Below the pieces are notes generated by a model that saw only the letters and a program-made list of their open reading frames with translations, did not search any database and was not told the origin of the DNA. A DNA stretch of 64,000 nt from Rhizobium sp. RCAM05350. Its GTDB lineage: Bacteria; Pseudomonadota; Alphaproteobacteria; Rhizobiales; Rhizobiaceae. Location: the NCBI GenBank assembly GCA_024426085.1, contig CP087974.1, forward strand, positions 4,561,630-4,625,629, in the 5' to 3' direction. Below are positions 29,180 through 38,733 of this stretch, piece after piece; position 1 is the first letter of the stretch, and each line of letters begins with the position of its first letter. Both the position numbers and the translations under genes were made by a program.

Positions 29180-30302
29180 TTATTTGGGAGGTATCGCCCT
29201 CGAGGCGACAAAGCGGGCGAGCGAGGGGCCGACGGCCATGACCATCAGCAGGCGGGCCGTTTGCAGCGCCATGACGAAGGGTACGTCGACATTGCTGGAG
29301 GCTGCGATGATAGCGATCGGATCCATGCCGCCGGGACTGGTGGCGAGGTAGGCCGTCAGCGGATCAATGCCAACCACCCTGACGAGGATATAGGCAAGCA
29401 GCCCTGAAAAGCTCATCAGCACCAGAATGGAGACGATCGTCGGCACCAGCGCGCGGCGGGCATGCGCAAGGATCGGACGGGTGAAGCCGAGCCCGATGTT
29501 CCAGCCGAGCATGGCGTAGCTGATCGCCAGCAGCCATTCGGGGATTTCGATCACCAGCATGCCGCTGATGCTGAGCGCCGAGCCGAGCAAGAAAGGCACC
29601 AGAAACACGCCGGCCGGTATGCGCAGCCATTTGCCGAGCAAGCCGCCGACAACGGCAATGGCAAGCGTTTCAAGGAAGGGGACGAGATGGACCGGCCCAG
29701 AACCAGACGATCTCCGGTCCCGGACCGTCGATGCCGGCCCAGTAGCGGGCAACGAGCGAGGCTGCGGCCGCAACGAAAACGACGCGAAGATATTGCATGA
29801 AGGCAACCAGGCGGACATCGGCGCCATAGGCATCGGCCATCACCAGCATCGAGGTGGCAGCCCCTGCCGAAGAGCCCCAGATCGCCGTCGTGCCGGGCAG
29901 GATGTTGAGCTTACTGATGACAAAGCCGCTGAGCGTGCTCATGGCGATGACCGAAAGCACGACGGCAAGGAACAGTGGCCAGTTGCCGAGGAACGTGCCG
30001 ATGATGCCTGGGTGGATGCTTTCGGCGATCATCGTGCCGATCAGCGCCTGGGCACAGAGAAAAGCCGGGCGCGGCAGGCGGATGGTGCCGCCGTTCATAC
30101 CGACAATGGCGCCGGCCACCATCGGTCCCATCAGGAGAGCTGCCGGAATGCCGGTGAGTTCGAGCCCAGCGGCAAGGGCTGAGGAGAGCAGGAGCAGAAA
30201 GCTCCATTGCATTGCGATAGTCCAGCGGCCGATGCCCGAGGCCACGGGAGCGGACGGGTCTTCGGAAGGTTCAGGCGTCACGTCGTTACTTTCGGATTGC
30301 AA
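29180..30302 (-). CDS. AbrB-type (AmoA-like) integral membrane protein (one extra base)
   Basis: About 373 residues restored with ten or so hydrophobic helices in two similar halves (first half: GIPAALLMGPMVAGAIVGM, AQALIGTMIAESIHPG, GTTAIWGSSAGAATSMLVMADAYGAD; second half: GMDPIAIIAASSNVDVPFVMALQTARLL). The repeated GTTAIWGSSAG/ATSPGGMDPIA pattern fits the family usually labelled AbrB or putative ammonia monooxygenase, names that reflect old misannotation. Transport function is likely but unproven. One extra G near 29697 breaks the frame. The start is uncertain: TTG 30302 opens the frame but has no good ribosome site. Confidence 0.78.
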
Positions 30303-30498
30303 GAGAGGCAGCGCTTGGGAGGCGAAGCTGGCGCAGTTTTAACATGGGGGCTGGCCGTGCGATACGCGCTGTGTGTGGCAGTTTCTTGCGGTAGACGGCA
30401 TTTTCGAGCAGAAAAGTGATGCAGGCGTTGCTGCGGCAAACCGTGGATCAACGCTGCAAGACGCGACAGGCTGCCCCGGATCGGGCAATAGAACAAAC

Positions 30499-31630
30499 AT
30501 GGAATTCGCACCGCAACAGGATGAGGCCCTCAAGGCCGTTTCACGCTGGTTGAAGGAAGGGCGCTCGCCGCTGTTCCGGCTGTTCGGCTACGCAGGCACC
30601 GGCAAAACGACGCTTGCGCGGCATTTCGCCGAGCATGTCGATGGCGAAGTGCTGTTTGCCGCCTTCACCGGCAAGGCGGCGCAGGTGCTGCGCTCGAAGG
30701 GCGCAAAGAACGCCAGGACCATTCATTCGCTGATCTACCGGCCGCGCGGCGAGGAAGAGGTGTCCGACGAGGAAACCGGGAAAACCTCGATCGCGCCGAT
30801 GTTCTCGATCAACCGGCAGTCTCCTGTCGCCAAGGCGGCGCTGATCATCATCGACGAATGCTCGATGGTCGATGAAGCGCTCGGCCGGGACCTGATGAGT
30901 TTCGGCACGCCTATTCTGGTGCTGGGCGATCCCGGTCAGTTGCCGCCGGTGTCTGGTGGCGGTTACTTCACCAATGAGGAGCCCGACTACCTGTTGACGG
31001 ATATTCATCGTCAGGCGCGGGACAATCCGATCATCCAGCTCGCCATGCATGTGCGTGAAGGCAAGGAAATCATGCATGGTGACTATGGCTCGACGGCCAG
31101 GATCATCTCCAAGAACGAGGTGACGCAGGATCTGGTGCTGAGCGCCGATCAGGTGCTGGTCGGTACCAACAAGACCCGCCGCCGCTACAATACGCGCCTG
31201 CGCGAACTGAAGGGCTTTACCACCGAGTATCCGCAATCGGGCGACAAGCTGGTCTGCCTGCGCAATGATCCGGCCAAGGGCTTGCTCAACGGTTCGCTCT
31301 GGCAGGTGATGACCTCGTCCAAGGAAACGGTGAAGCCCGGCATCAACCTGATGATCCGCCCGGAAGACGACGACATGGATCGGGGGGGCAGCGAAAATCA
31401 AGCTGCTGAAAACCGCCTTTGAAGACGTGGAAGGTGAAATTCCGTGGTCGACGCGCAAACGCTACGACGAGTTCGATTATGGTTATGCGCTGACGGTACA
31501 CAAGGCGCAGGGCTCGCAGTGGAACAATGTCGTGCTGTTTGACGAGAGCTGGGCGTTTCATGATACCCGCGAGCGCTGGCTCTACACCACGATCACGCGC
31601 GCGGCCGAGACGCTGACGATCGTACGATAA
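30499..31630 (+). CDS. RecD-like ATP-dependent DNA helicase (one extra base)
   Basis: A 376-residue superfamily 1 helicase core, shorter than RecD2 and without an N-terminal extension. Walker A is GYAGTGKTT at residues 30-38, Walker B is IIIDECSMVDEAL, motif III is LGDPGQLPPV, motif IV includes DIHRQARDN, and the C-terminal UvrD_C_2 segment is GYALTVHKAQGSQW followed by TTITRAAETL. A run of seven G at 31382-31388 has one G too many and shifts the frame. It likely unwinds or processes DNA, but no RecB or RecC partner is nearby. The ATG at 30499 lacks an obvious ribosome site. Confidence 0.87.
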
Positions 31631-31634
31631 ACGC

Positions 31635-32315
31635 CTATTCGGCGGACACAAATCCCATCAGCACCGCCTTGGCGACCGCCTGGAAGCGGTTGTGGCCGTT
31701 GAATTTGCGGATGATGTCGGATTCGAGCGTCAGGACGGCGGTGGGGTCCATGTTCATCAGCGTGGCGATCCGGTTTGCCGGGTAGCCTTCGGCCATGAAG
31801 ACTAGGCACTTCGTTTCGATCGGCGAAAGATGGATGGGCGGCAGAGCGGTTCGTTCCGGGTTGTCGCCGTCGGCCGCCGATTCCAGGAGTTCGCTGATCC
31901 GCTGCATCTGGCGCCGCAGGATGGACTGCTGAGCTGCCAGTTCGCGTTTTCGCGCGTGCAGAGCGTCCGTGAAGATCCGAGCTGCATTCTCCTGACTGGT
32001 GGAGGCACCGAGTGCGGCCATCAGATCCTTGGATTGCGACGATCGGCATGTCGATCTCGCGGCAGGCATTGATGACGGTCATCCGCCGGATGTCTTCAAG
32101 CCCGTAGACCCGCATCGGTCCCATTCGGTCAGCCGACAGCAGGCCTTTTCCTCGTAGAAATGCAGGGTTCGGTGGGTCACACCGAAGGCATCCGCCATGT
32201 CGGCTATGGCGACATGGCGGTCGGGAATGGTTCCCGGCAAGGGCAGGTGCGGCAAAAAGCCGGAAGCCGTTCGGCTGGCTGTTGTGGAAGGATGTGTCTT
32301 TCTCTGTTCTGGCAT
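31635..32315 (-). CDS. Hybrid MerR-LuxR transcriptional regulator (two frame breaks)
   Basis: 226 residues restored, with two DNA-binding domains. After a short N-terminal tail, a MerR helix-turn-helix reads VAIADMADAFGVTHRTLHFYEEKGLL, with RVYGLEDIRRMTVINACREI as its second wing. A helical linker (about 70 residues, Gln/Arg/Glu-rich, likely coiled coil) leads to a C-terminal LuxR/GerE helix-turn-helix: LSPIETKCLVFMAEGYPANRIATLM and RKFNGHNRFQAVAKAVL. A missing G near 32143 and an extra G near 32030 separate the pieces; both repairs are forced by the conserved MerR sequence. It converges on the RecD-like gene, with only four bases between the stops. Confidence 0.78.
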
Positions 32316-32663
32316 ATCGTGAAATAGCCCCCGCTGGTCGACTGGCGGAAGAAATATCCTGGAAACGGCAACCCGCCTGTGACGCATCAAGACGCGGCGC
32401 TTGTCTCCTTGGGCTGCTCCTCGATGTCATGCACGCCATCCCGGCGGGAAGGATACTCGCAACCATCGTGCTTGCCTGATGAGCGACCAGGCTTTCTCCC
32501 ACTTGCACAGCGAGAATACACGCACGGCGCGTAGATGAACACTAGTAACTTTAGGGGCGAAATCTGAGGTTTCTCAGCGGCTTTTCGTGTTTCGAGCCGA
32601 GAAATACGATCTGGCTGAGCGATTTATCGCAGCTTTTTCGATCGGTGACAACAACCAGCCGTA

Positions 32664-33780
32664 TTAGCGGATGAGGGTTAGCGGCAGCGCACCCACGTTG
32701 ATCACGAATTTCAGCTTCCGCTGATGATTGACCGATAGCTTCTCCTGGCAGGACTTGGCTTCCTGGAAAGCCTCGCGTGTCTGCTGGTGGCGATAGGTGT
32801 CGGTCAGGACCATGCACTCCATCAGCGGACTATCGATTTCTGCCGTGCTGGCATAGCGGAAAATATTGCCATCCGAAGCTAGGACCTTGGCCGCGAGCGC
32901 CAGGCTCTCATAGAGAATATCGGCTTCTGTGGCCAATTGCTCGCCATCGATGAATTGGTCGTAGAGGATGTCCGACGACGCATCGTTCTTGATCAGGACG
33001 CGAACGCCCGCCGGTGATGTCTGCGGCAGGACGGAAATGGTGAACGCCAGCGGATCGGCAATCGGACGTTCCGGTCGTTTCAACAGCACTGCACCGGATA
33101 CCGAGGCGATCGTCCGGTAATGCGATGCGGCATTTCGGAACGCATCGGCAAAGCGTGCCGCCGTTCCTTTGCGCGGCCATTGCAGAACGCACCGTTATCT
33201 TCGGCAGATCGTCGGCGAACTTGCGCTCGAGCACTGCGTCATGCAGGCGCGACTGTGCCGGGATATTGACACTCAAGGCAGGCGACGACAAAGGAACAAA
33301 AATCAGCAGCGGCAGGACGGATAACACGGCAAGCGGCGAGGACAGGGGGCGGGCAGCCAGGAGAAGCGCCTGTTTGCGGTGCGCCGTGGAGGCGACGCGA
33401 TCCGGCCCGCGTCCGCTGTCGGGGGCGATGTTACCCGCTGGCGTCTGTACTCGGGCACATAGGTGCCCTTCGGGATGTCAATGCGCCAGACGTCCTGTGC
33501 GCCTTCCGTGGCATAATAGGTCGCCAGCAACTTGCGCAGTTTGCCGGCATGGACCCGTACGAGAGGATCGCTGTCAGCATTGAAAGCCTGCGGGCGATCA
33601 AACACGTCGATACCGATCGTGTAGCCCTTCAACTGATGGCCAGTGCCCTCGATTTCCTTGTCGACGACATAGTTCAGGAAGGCACGCAGGCGCTCGGAGC
33701 AGGGAAAAAACAGCGCTCGACAGAACGCAGTCCAGAGATTGACGGATCGTCTGGTCGTCTGGTCTCTCGTGCTGTGCCAT
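32664..33780 (-). CDS. Membrane signalling protein with rhizobial regulator-like N-terminus (frame broken)
   Basis: About 371 residues restored. The N-terminal 110 residues (SAVFSRSERLRAFLNYVVDKE, KGYTIGIDVFDRPQAF, DPLVRVHAGKLRKLLATYYATEG, WRIDIPKGTYVPEYRR) match a domain common in rhizobia on proteins labelled adenylate cyclase or transcriptional regulator. One membrane helix follows (LAVLSVLPLLIFVPL), then a C-terminal domain with FADAFRNAASHYRTIASVSGAVL and PERPIADPLAFTISVLPQ. No catalytic cyclase domain is present. Frame breaks near 33705 (+1), 33430 (-1) and 33175 (+1). Function unknown; the layout suggests sensing or regulation across the membrane. Confidence 0.6.
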
Positions 33781-34143
33781 TATCGTGCTCCCCCGAAAAC
33801 GCCGCCGCGATCAACGCTTCCCTATTAGGAGCGGATGGCGATTGCATGGCGTCGAGGCAAAAACGAAGGTTCATCGGTTCCGGCTTGGATGATTCTATGG
33901 GGTTTGAGCACGGCCGCTCACCATTGGAGGGTGCAGGGCCTGTTCTTTGAGTCTTCATTAAATCGAAGTTTTGTCGTTTTGTCAGGTGTTGCCTTCATTT
34001 AAAGTGAGTTCTGTCTGAAATAAAGCCATTGAAAGGATAATTGTAACGGAGACGCTTTCCCTGTCGCGGCTTTGTTGCGGGCAAGCGGACGAACCGCTAG
34101 AAAGAGCGCCGTAACGACAGCGGTATCCTTGGAAAGTGCTGAA
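33781..34143. other. Intergenic region, no gene seen
   Basis: 363 bases between two divergent genes. Short frames on both strands lack family resemblance and ribosome sites. The 100 bases before pdxJ (from about 34040) are GC-rich with several short inverted stretches and could be a structured leader, but I could not fit a known riboswitch. Promoters for both flanking genes must lie here. Confidence 0.5.
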
Positions 34144-34896
34144 ATGGCTGCGAAACTCTCCGTGAACCTGAATGCGATCGCGATGCTGCGCAACCGGCGC
34201 GATCTTCCCTGGCCGTCCGTTACCGGACTTGGGCAGATTGCGCTGGAGGCAGGGGCAAGCGGCCTGACGGTGCACCCGCGGCCCGATCAGCGGCATATCC
34301 GTTTTTCCGATCTGGCGCCGATCCGCGCTCTGATCGACGATCTCTATCCTGAGACCGAATTCAACATGGAAGGTTTTCCGAACGAGGAGTTCCTGCAACT
34401 CGTCGAACGCCACCAGCCCGAGCAGGTGACGCTGGTGCCTGACGATCCGACCCAGGCGACGTCGGACCATGGATGGGATTTTCGCAAGAACCACAATCTG
34501 CTCGGCAATGTCGTTGGACGATTGAAGAAGGGCGGTTTTCGCGTGTCGCTGTTTGCCGATGGCGATCCCGACCTTGAGGCGCTGACGATTGCTCAGGAAG
34601 CCGGTGCCGACCGTATCGAGCTTTACACCGGCCCCTATGGCGGCTGTTACGACGATCCCGAGCGCGGCGCGGTTCTGCTGGAGGAACTCGGCCGGACCGC
34701 CGATCTCGCTGCGACCTTGGGCCTGGAGGTCAATGCCGGTCACGACCTGACGGTTGCCAATCTGCCGGCGCTGGCGGCGCGGCTTTCCAATCTGGCCGAA
34801 GTCTCGATCGGCCATGGCCTGACCGCCGATGCATTGGAATACGGCATGGCCGAAACCGTCCGCCGCTTCTGCCGCGCCTGCGGCCAAGATATTTGA
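34144..34896 (+). CDS. pdxJ: Pyridoxine 5'-phosphate synthase
   Basis: Intact, 250 residues. PdxJ joins 3-amino-2-oxopropyl phosphate with deoxyxylulose phosphate to make pyridoxine phosphate, the last step of de novo vitamin B6 synthesis. The TIM-barrel motifs are clear: LSVNLNAIAMLRN at the start, GASGLTVHPRPDQRHI, EFNMEGFPNEEFLQLV, EQVTLVPDDP, SLFADGDPDLEAL, GADRIELYTGPY, GLEVNAGHDLTVANL and SIGHGLTADAL. I chose ATG 34144 to match the family start. A terminator follows at 34920. Confidence 0.96.
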   Translation: MAAKLSVNLNAIAMLRNRRDLPWPSVTGLGQIALEAGASGLTVHPRPDQRHIRFSDLAPIRALIDDLYPETEFNMEGFPNEEFLQLVERHQPEQVTLVPDDPTQATSDHGWDFRKNHNLLGNVVGRLKKGGFRVSLFADGDPDLEALTIAQEAGADRIELYTGPYGGCYDDPERGAVLLEELGRTADLAATLGLEVNAGHDLTVANLPALAARLSNLAEVSIGHGLTADALEYGMAETVRRFCRACGQDI

Positions 34897-34919
34897 TACT
34901 CTCTGAATAGAAGGCAGAA

Positions 34920-34943
34920 GGGCTCCGTTTTGCGGAGCCCTTT
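34920..34943. terminator. Terminator between pdxJ and qorB
   Basis: GGGCTCCG at 34920-34927 pairs perfectly with CGGAGCCC at 34933-34940 around a five-base loop, followed by TTT. It lies 24 bases after the pdxJ stop and six bases before the end of the convergent gene, so it can serve both. Confidence 0.85.
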
Positions 34944-34948
34944 GTCGT

Positions 34949-35836
34949 TTAGCCGAGCAAGACCGGTTTGCTGGCGGCCAGAAAATCCTCGAGCGTGGTC
35001 AGCGTCTCGCCCGAGAGCTTGCCGGCATCGGCTGTCACCAGGTCGATATGGCCTTCGTGCGTGTTGGTATCGAACGAGACGACGACAGGGATGATGAAGT
35101 CGGGGAGACCCGCTGCCTTGAGGCCGCCTGCCAGTTGTTCATCCGTGACATGGACGACCTCGAGCGGCTTGCCGGTTACTTTCGAGACGAGCGCTGCGAT
35201 CTCATCGACCGTATGCTTTGTTTCACCGGTCAGCGTGTAGGTCACGCTTTCGGCCGAGCCTGACGCGAGTGCGTTGGCTGTCGCCTTGGCGATATCGGCG
35301 CGGGCGATATGGGCGAGCTTTCCCTTTCCGGATGCGCTGTACCATTTGCCTTCGGAAAGCGCATGCGGCAGCGCCATGAACAGGTTTTCCATGTACCAGC
35401 CGTTGCGCAGGATCGTGTGGGGGATGCCGGTCGCCTTGATCGCATTTTCGGTTCCGAGATGATCCGGCGCGAAGGGGATGACCGAGGTCTCGGGGTTCGG
35501 CATCGACGTGTAGAGGATATGCTTGGTGCCGGCCTTCTTGGCGGCGGCAACAGCAGCAAGATGCTGGCGCAGGCGCTTGCCCGGTTCGTCGAGGGCATCA
35601 GTGGAGATGATCAGGATGCGGTCGGCACCCTTGAAGGCAGCATCCAGCGATGCGGCATCGTCAAAACTGGCGGCGCGGGTCTGAACGCCCTTGGCGGCGT
35701 AGTCGGCGAGCTTTGCTGTGTCTCGGCTGGTGGCGATGATATCTGTCGGCGCGACCTTGCCGGAGGCCAGCAGTTCATCGAGAACGAGGCGGCCGAGTTT
35801 GCCGGTGGCACCGGTGACGAGGAGGGTTTCGGACAT
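34949..35836 (-). CDS. qorB: NAD(P)H:quinone oxidoreductase type 2, QorB/YtfG-like
   Basis: Intact, 295 residues. An NmrA-like Rossmann protein: LLVTGATGKLGRLVLDELL at the N-terminus binds NADP, then ILIISTDAL, HILYTSMPNPETS, TILRNGWYMENLF and IARADIAKATANAL. These match the QorB (YtfG) quinone reductases, which reduce quinones without making semiquinones. I chose ATG 35836, seven bases after AAAGGA. An HxlR regulator diverges from it, the same pairing as ytfG/ytfH in E. coli and qorA/qorR in Corynebacterium, so it is probably induced by quinones through that regulator. Confidence 0.83.
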   Translation of the reverse strand: MSETLLVTGATGKLGRLVLDELLASGKVAPTDIIATSRDTAKLADYAAKGVQTRAASFDDAASLDAAFKGADRILIISTDALDEPGKRLRQHLAAVAAAKKAGTKHILYTSMPNPETSVIPFAPDHLGTENAIKATGIPHTILRNGWYMENLFMALPHALSEGKWYSASGKGKLAHIARADIAKATANALASGSAESVTYTLTGETKHTVDEIAALVSKVTGKPLEVVHVTDEQLAGGLKAAGLPDFIIPVVVSFDTNTHEGHIDLVTADAGKLSGETLTTLEDFLAASKPVLLG

Positions 35837-35993
35837 GTTCATTCCTTTGCTGATCAAATGGCGTCCGGTTCGTTGCCGAAACGTACCGTTTGAGATATGG
35901 TTCCTAAATGAGACCTTCTCTAATTTCGTTATCTACAGACGGATGTAAAGGAGGCAGTATTTTCTGCGGTGGTTACGTGAAGGGAACCGACCC

Positions 35994-36398
35994 ATGAACA
36001 AGATGACCGGAAAGACCGAGGGCGAGCGCGTGATCGTCGTGATGGGCATGACGTTTTCACGGGAGCAATGCCCGGTACGCGATGTTATCGACAATATCGG
36101 CGGCAAGTGGAACACGTTGATGATTCTGGCGCTGGCTGATGGCCCGATGCGGTTTTCCGCGCTGAGGCGGCTGATCCCGGATATTTCCCAGCGCATGCTG
36201 ACCCAGACGCTGCGCGACCTGCAGCGTGACGGTTACATTGGCCGGCAAGTCTTTCCGACCCAGCCGCCCAGCGTCGAATACAGCCTGACGCCGCTTGGCC
36301 AATCCTTCCTAGTGCTGGTCAAGGGTTTGGTCGACTGGTCGGTGGAGCATCATCAGTCGATCCGGGCTGCCCGTGTCGCGTATGACGCGGCCGCGTGA
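35994..36398 (+). CDS. HxlR family regulator, probable quinone sensor
   Basis: A 134-residue winged-helix protein: CPVRDVIDNIGGKWNTLMILALADGPMRFSALRRLIPDISQRMLTQTLRDLQRDGYI is the complete HxlR domain. The cysteine in CPVRDVI sits where redox- or quinone-sensing cysteines are found in QorR and YodB. It is divergently transcribed from the qorB-like gene across 157 bases, so it likely controls both. The ATG at 35994 follows GAAGGGAACC. Confidence 0.87.
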   Translation: MNKMTGKTEGERVIVVMGMTFSREQCPVRDVIDNIGGKWNTLMILALADGPMRFSALRRLIPDISQRMLTQTLRDLQRDGYIGRQVFPTQPPSVEYSLTPLGQSFLVLVKGLVDWSVEHHQSIRAARVAYDAAA

Positions 36399-36479
36399 CA
36401 TTGTGACGGCTTTTATCGGCTGGACGGCTCGTTGCGCGCTGGTAGAGATGCAGCCGGGACGATATCCGGATAGGCATTG

Positions 36480-37770
36480 ATGAAACAGCTCGATATTGGC
36501 GTGGTTGGAGCAGGGCCTGCGGGACTGGCGGTAGCACTTTTCCTGTCGCGCACCGGTCATCGGGTTGAAATTCTCGAACGTTTCCGATACGCCGGCACCC
36601 GTCGGCTCGGGCCTGCTGATGCAGCCGACCGGCCTGACGGTCCTTGCCGCACTCGGCCTGTTCGACACCATCCAGACGCTGGGCAATCGCATCGACCGGC
36701 TGCATGGCGCCGATGCCGTCAGAGGCCGGATGGTTCTCGACGTGCGCTATGATGCGGCACCGGGCGGGCGCTATGGCTTGGCGGTGCAGCGGGCGGCTCT
36801 GTTCAACACCCTGCATGATGCGGCGGTTGCCGACGGTATCACCATTCGCACCGGCATCAATCTCACCTCAACTGCGCAGCGCGCAGATCGCGTTGTGTTG
36901 AAAGATCAGGCGTCCCGGGATGCCGGCGACTACGATCTGGTCATCGATGCGAGCGGCGCGCGTTCGATGCTGGCGGCGGGTTCCGATCGCGCTCCGAACA
37001 TTCGCGACCTTGCCTATGGCGCCTTCTGGGCGACGCTGGATGGCGCGGGTGCAGACTATGATCGAACCGCACTGTCGCAGCGCTACGACAAGGCCAAGGT
37101 GATGATCGGGCTGTTACCGACCGGTCGCGCTAAGGTCGGCGATCCGGACAAGGTGGCGTTCTTCTGGAGCCTGAAGATTGCCGATGTCGAGGCGGTCAAA
37201 GCCGCCGGGCTTGACCGCTGGAAGTCGGTCATTCGGGACTACTGGCCGGAGTGTCAGCCGTTTCTCGACCAGATCGATGATTGGGACCAGCTGTCGCTGG
37301 CACGCTATGCTCACCGCACCACGCTGCCGCCCTATAGTGGCAAACTGGTCTTCATCGGCGACAGCGCCCATTCGACCAGCCCGCAACTCGGGCAGGGCGC
37401 CAACATGGCTCTGCTGGATGCGGGTGCGCTCAGCCATGCGCTTTCCAGTTCCACTGATATCCCCTCGGCGCTGGCCGCCTATGCCCGTGCCCGGCGCAAT
37501 CACGTCCGGCTGTTCCAGATGCTGTCGCTTGCCTTCACGCCGTTCTACCAGTCGGATTCGACCGCGATTGCCTGGGTACGCGACCGGCTGGTTTCGACCA
37601 TTGCCAAAGTGCCGCCAATGCCGGGGTTTTTGGCTGCGATCGTTGCGGGCACCGTGATCGATCCGTTCCAATCCGCCGGTTTGACGGAACATGACTGGCT
37701 TTCACAGCGATATCAGGCCGATAGCGCCTTGCCGGAGGTTGCCGCCGTCGGATCCAGCGCCCAGATCTGA
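36480..37770 (+). CDS. FAD-dependent monooxygenase (one extra base)
   Basis: A 429-residue class A flavin monooxygenase (PHBH-type). The FAD-binding GAGPAG motif is at residues 10-15, the second FAD motif is FIGDSAHSTSPQLGQGANMALLDAGAL, and the DG-like motif is in YDLVIDASGARS. An extra C near 36581 breaks the frame after ERF. These enzymes hydroxylate aromatic or related compounds with NAD(P)H and oxygen; the substrate is not predictable and no pathway genes lie nearby. It overlaps the convergent MarR-GNAT gene by 58 bases at the 3' ends. Confidence 0.87.
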
Positions 37771-38702
37771 CCGGTCAGGTCCTTGCCGAACGAGTGGTGG
37801 GCCTCTTCCTTCTCCAGCGTGAACCCGGCAGCGACATAGATGCGGCGCGCGGCAACGAGGATGTCGTTGGTCCAGAGTTCGAGCCGCTGGTAACCCGCCT
37901 CTCTGGCAAACTCGATACATGCGTTGACCAGTTTTGTGCCGAGGCCTTGGCCGCGGGCGGCGGCGTCGACGCTGAGGAGGCGAAGCTTAGCCGTGCCTTC
38001 GCTGCTGCCCTTGACGAGAGAGATGCTGCCGAGAAATGTGCCGTTGCGTTCGGCGATCCAGCAGCGTTCGCAGGCGGGATCGAAATTGCGGATGAAGGCG
38101 GCGCAGATTTCCACGACCAGCGCTTCGTACTCGCCGTTCCAGCCGTAGCTTTCGGCATAGGCCTTTGCCTGGCTGGAGATCACCATGCCCATGTCGCCGA
38201 TCCGGTGTTGCCGGATGGTGATGGCTTCGATGATTTTGCCACCGGACAGCAGCGCCTGCACCGACGCCATGGCTGCGCCGAGATCGCGGCGGTCATCTTC
38301 GGCGATCGGCTCCAAAAGCGCGACGATACGCTGGCGCGAACGCTGCGCCAGATCAGTGGCAACGCCGCGGCCGCGCAGGGTCAACTGCAGCAGGCGGCCA
38401 CGGCCGTCGGCCGGGTCCCGCATGGTTTCCAGAAGCCCGGCATCGCTGAAGGATTTGAGCATACGGCTGAGATAGGCCGGATCGAGCGAAAGCTCTTCCG
38501 TCAGCCGGGATGCCGAGGTGGTGCCGTGGGCTGCGAGCTCATAGATGACGCGGGCTTCGGTGAGCGTATAGGGCGTATCCATGAAGGCGCGGTCGAGTAC
38601 GCCGATCCGGTTGGTGTAGAACCGGTTGAAGGCACGGATCGCTTCGACTTCATCGTCGCCGATTTCGGCAAAGGCCGGGTGTGACAAGGCAGGGTGGGAC
38701 AT
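37713..38702 (-). CDS. MarR-type regulator fused to GNAT acetyltransferase
   Basis: Intact, 329 residues. Residues 1-150 are a MarR winged helix (FNRFYTNRIGVLD, TLTEARVIYELAAHGTTSASRLTEELSLDPAYLSRMLKSFSDAGLL, DPADGRGRLLQLT); residues 165-320 are a GNAT domain (CWIAERNGTFLGSISLV, LRLLSVDAAARGQGLGTKLVNACIEFA, LWTNDILVAARRIYVAAGF). MarR-GNAT fusions are known in actinobacteria and proteobacteria; the acetylation target is generally unknown. A perfect palindrome lies 36 bases upstream of the start. The last 58 bases are shared with the end of the opposing monooxygenase. Confidence 0.92.
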   Translation of the reverse strand: MSHPALSHPAFAEIGDDEVEAIRAFNRFYTNRIGVLDRAFMDTPYTLTEARVIYELAAHGTTSASRLTEELSLDPAYLSRMLKSFSDAGLLETMRDPADGRGRLLQLTLRGRGVATDLAQRSRQRIVALLEPIAEDDRRDLGAAMASVQALLSGGKIIEAITIRQHRIGDMGMVISSQAKAYAESYGWNGEYEALVVEICAAFIRNFDPACERCWIAERNGTFLGSISLVKGSSEGTAKLRLLSVDAAARGQGLGTKLVNACIEFAREAGYQRLELWTNDILVAARRIYVAAGFTLEKEEAHHSFGKDLTGQIWALDPTAATSGKALSA

Positions 38703-38733
38703 GGCATTCTCCTTCGAATGCGATGATCACAAT

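Noticed and set aside
34020..34143. Riboswitch upstream of pdxJ
   Set aside because: The stretch is GC-rich with short inverted segments, but I could not match it to any known riboswitch core.
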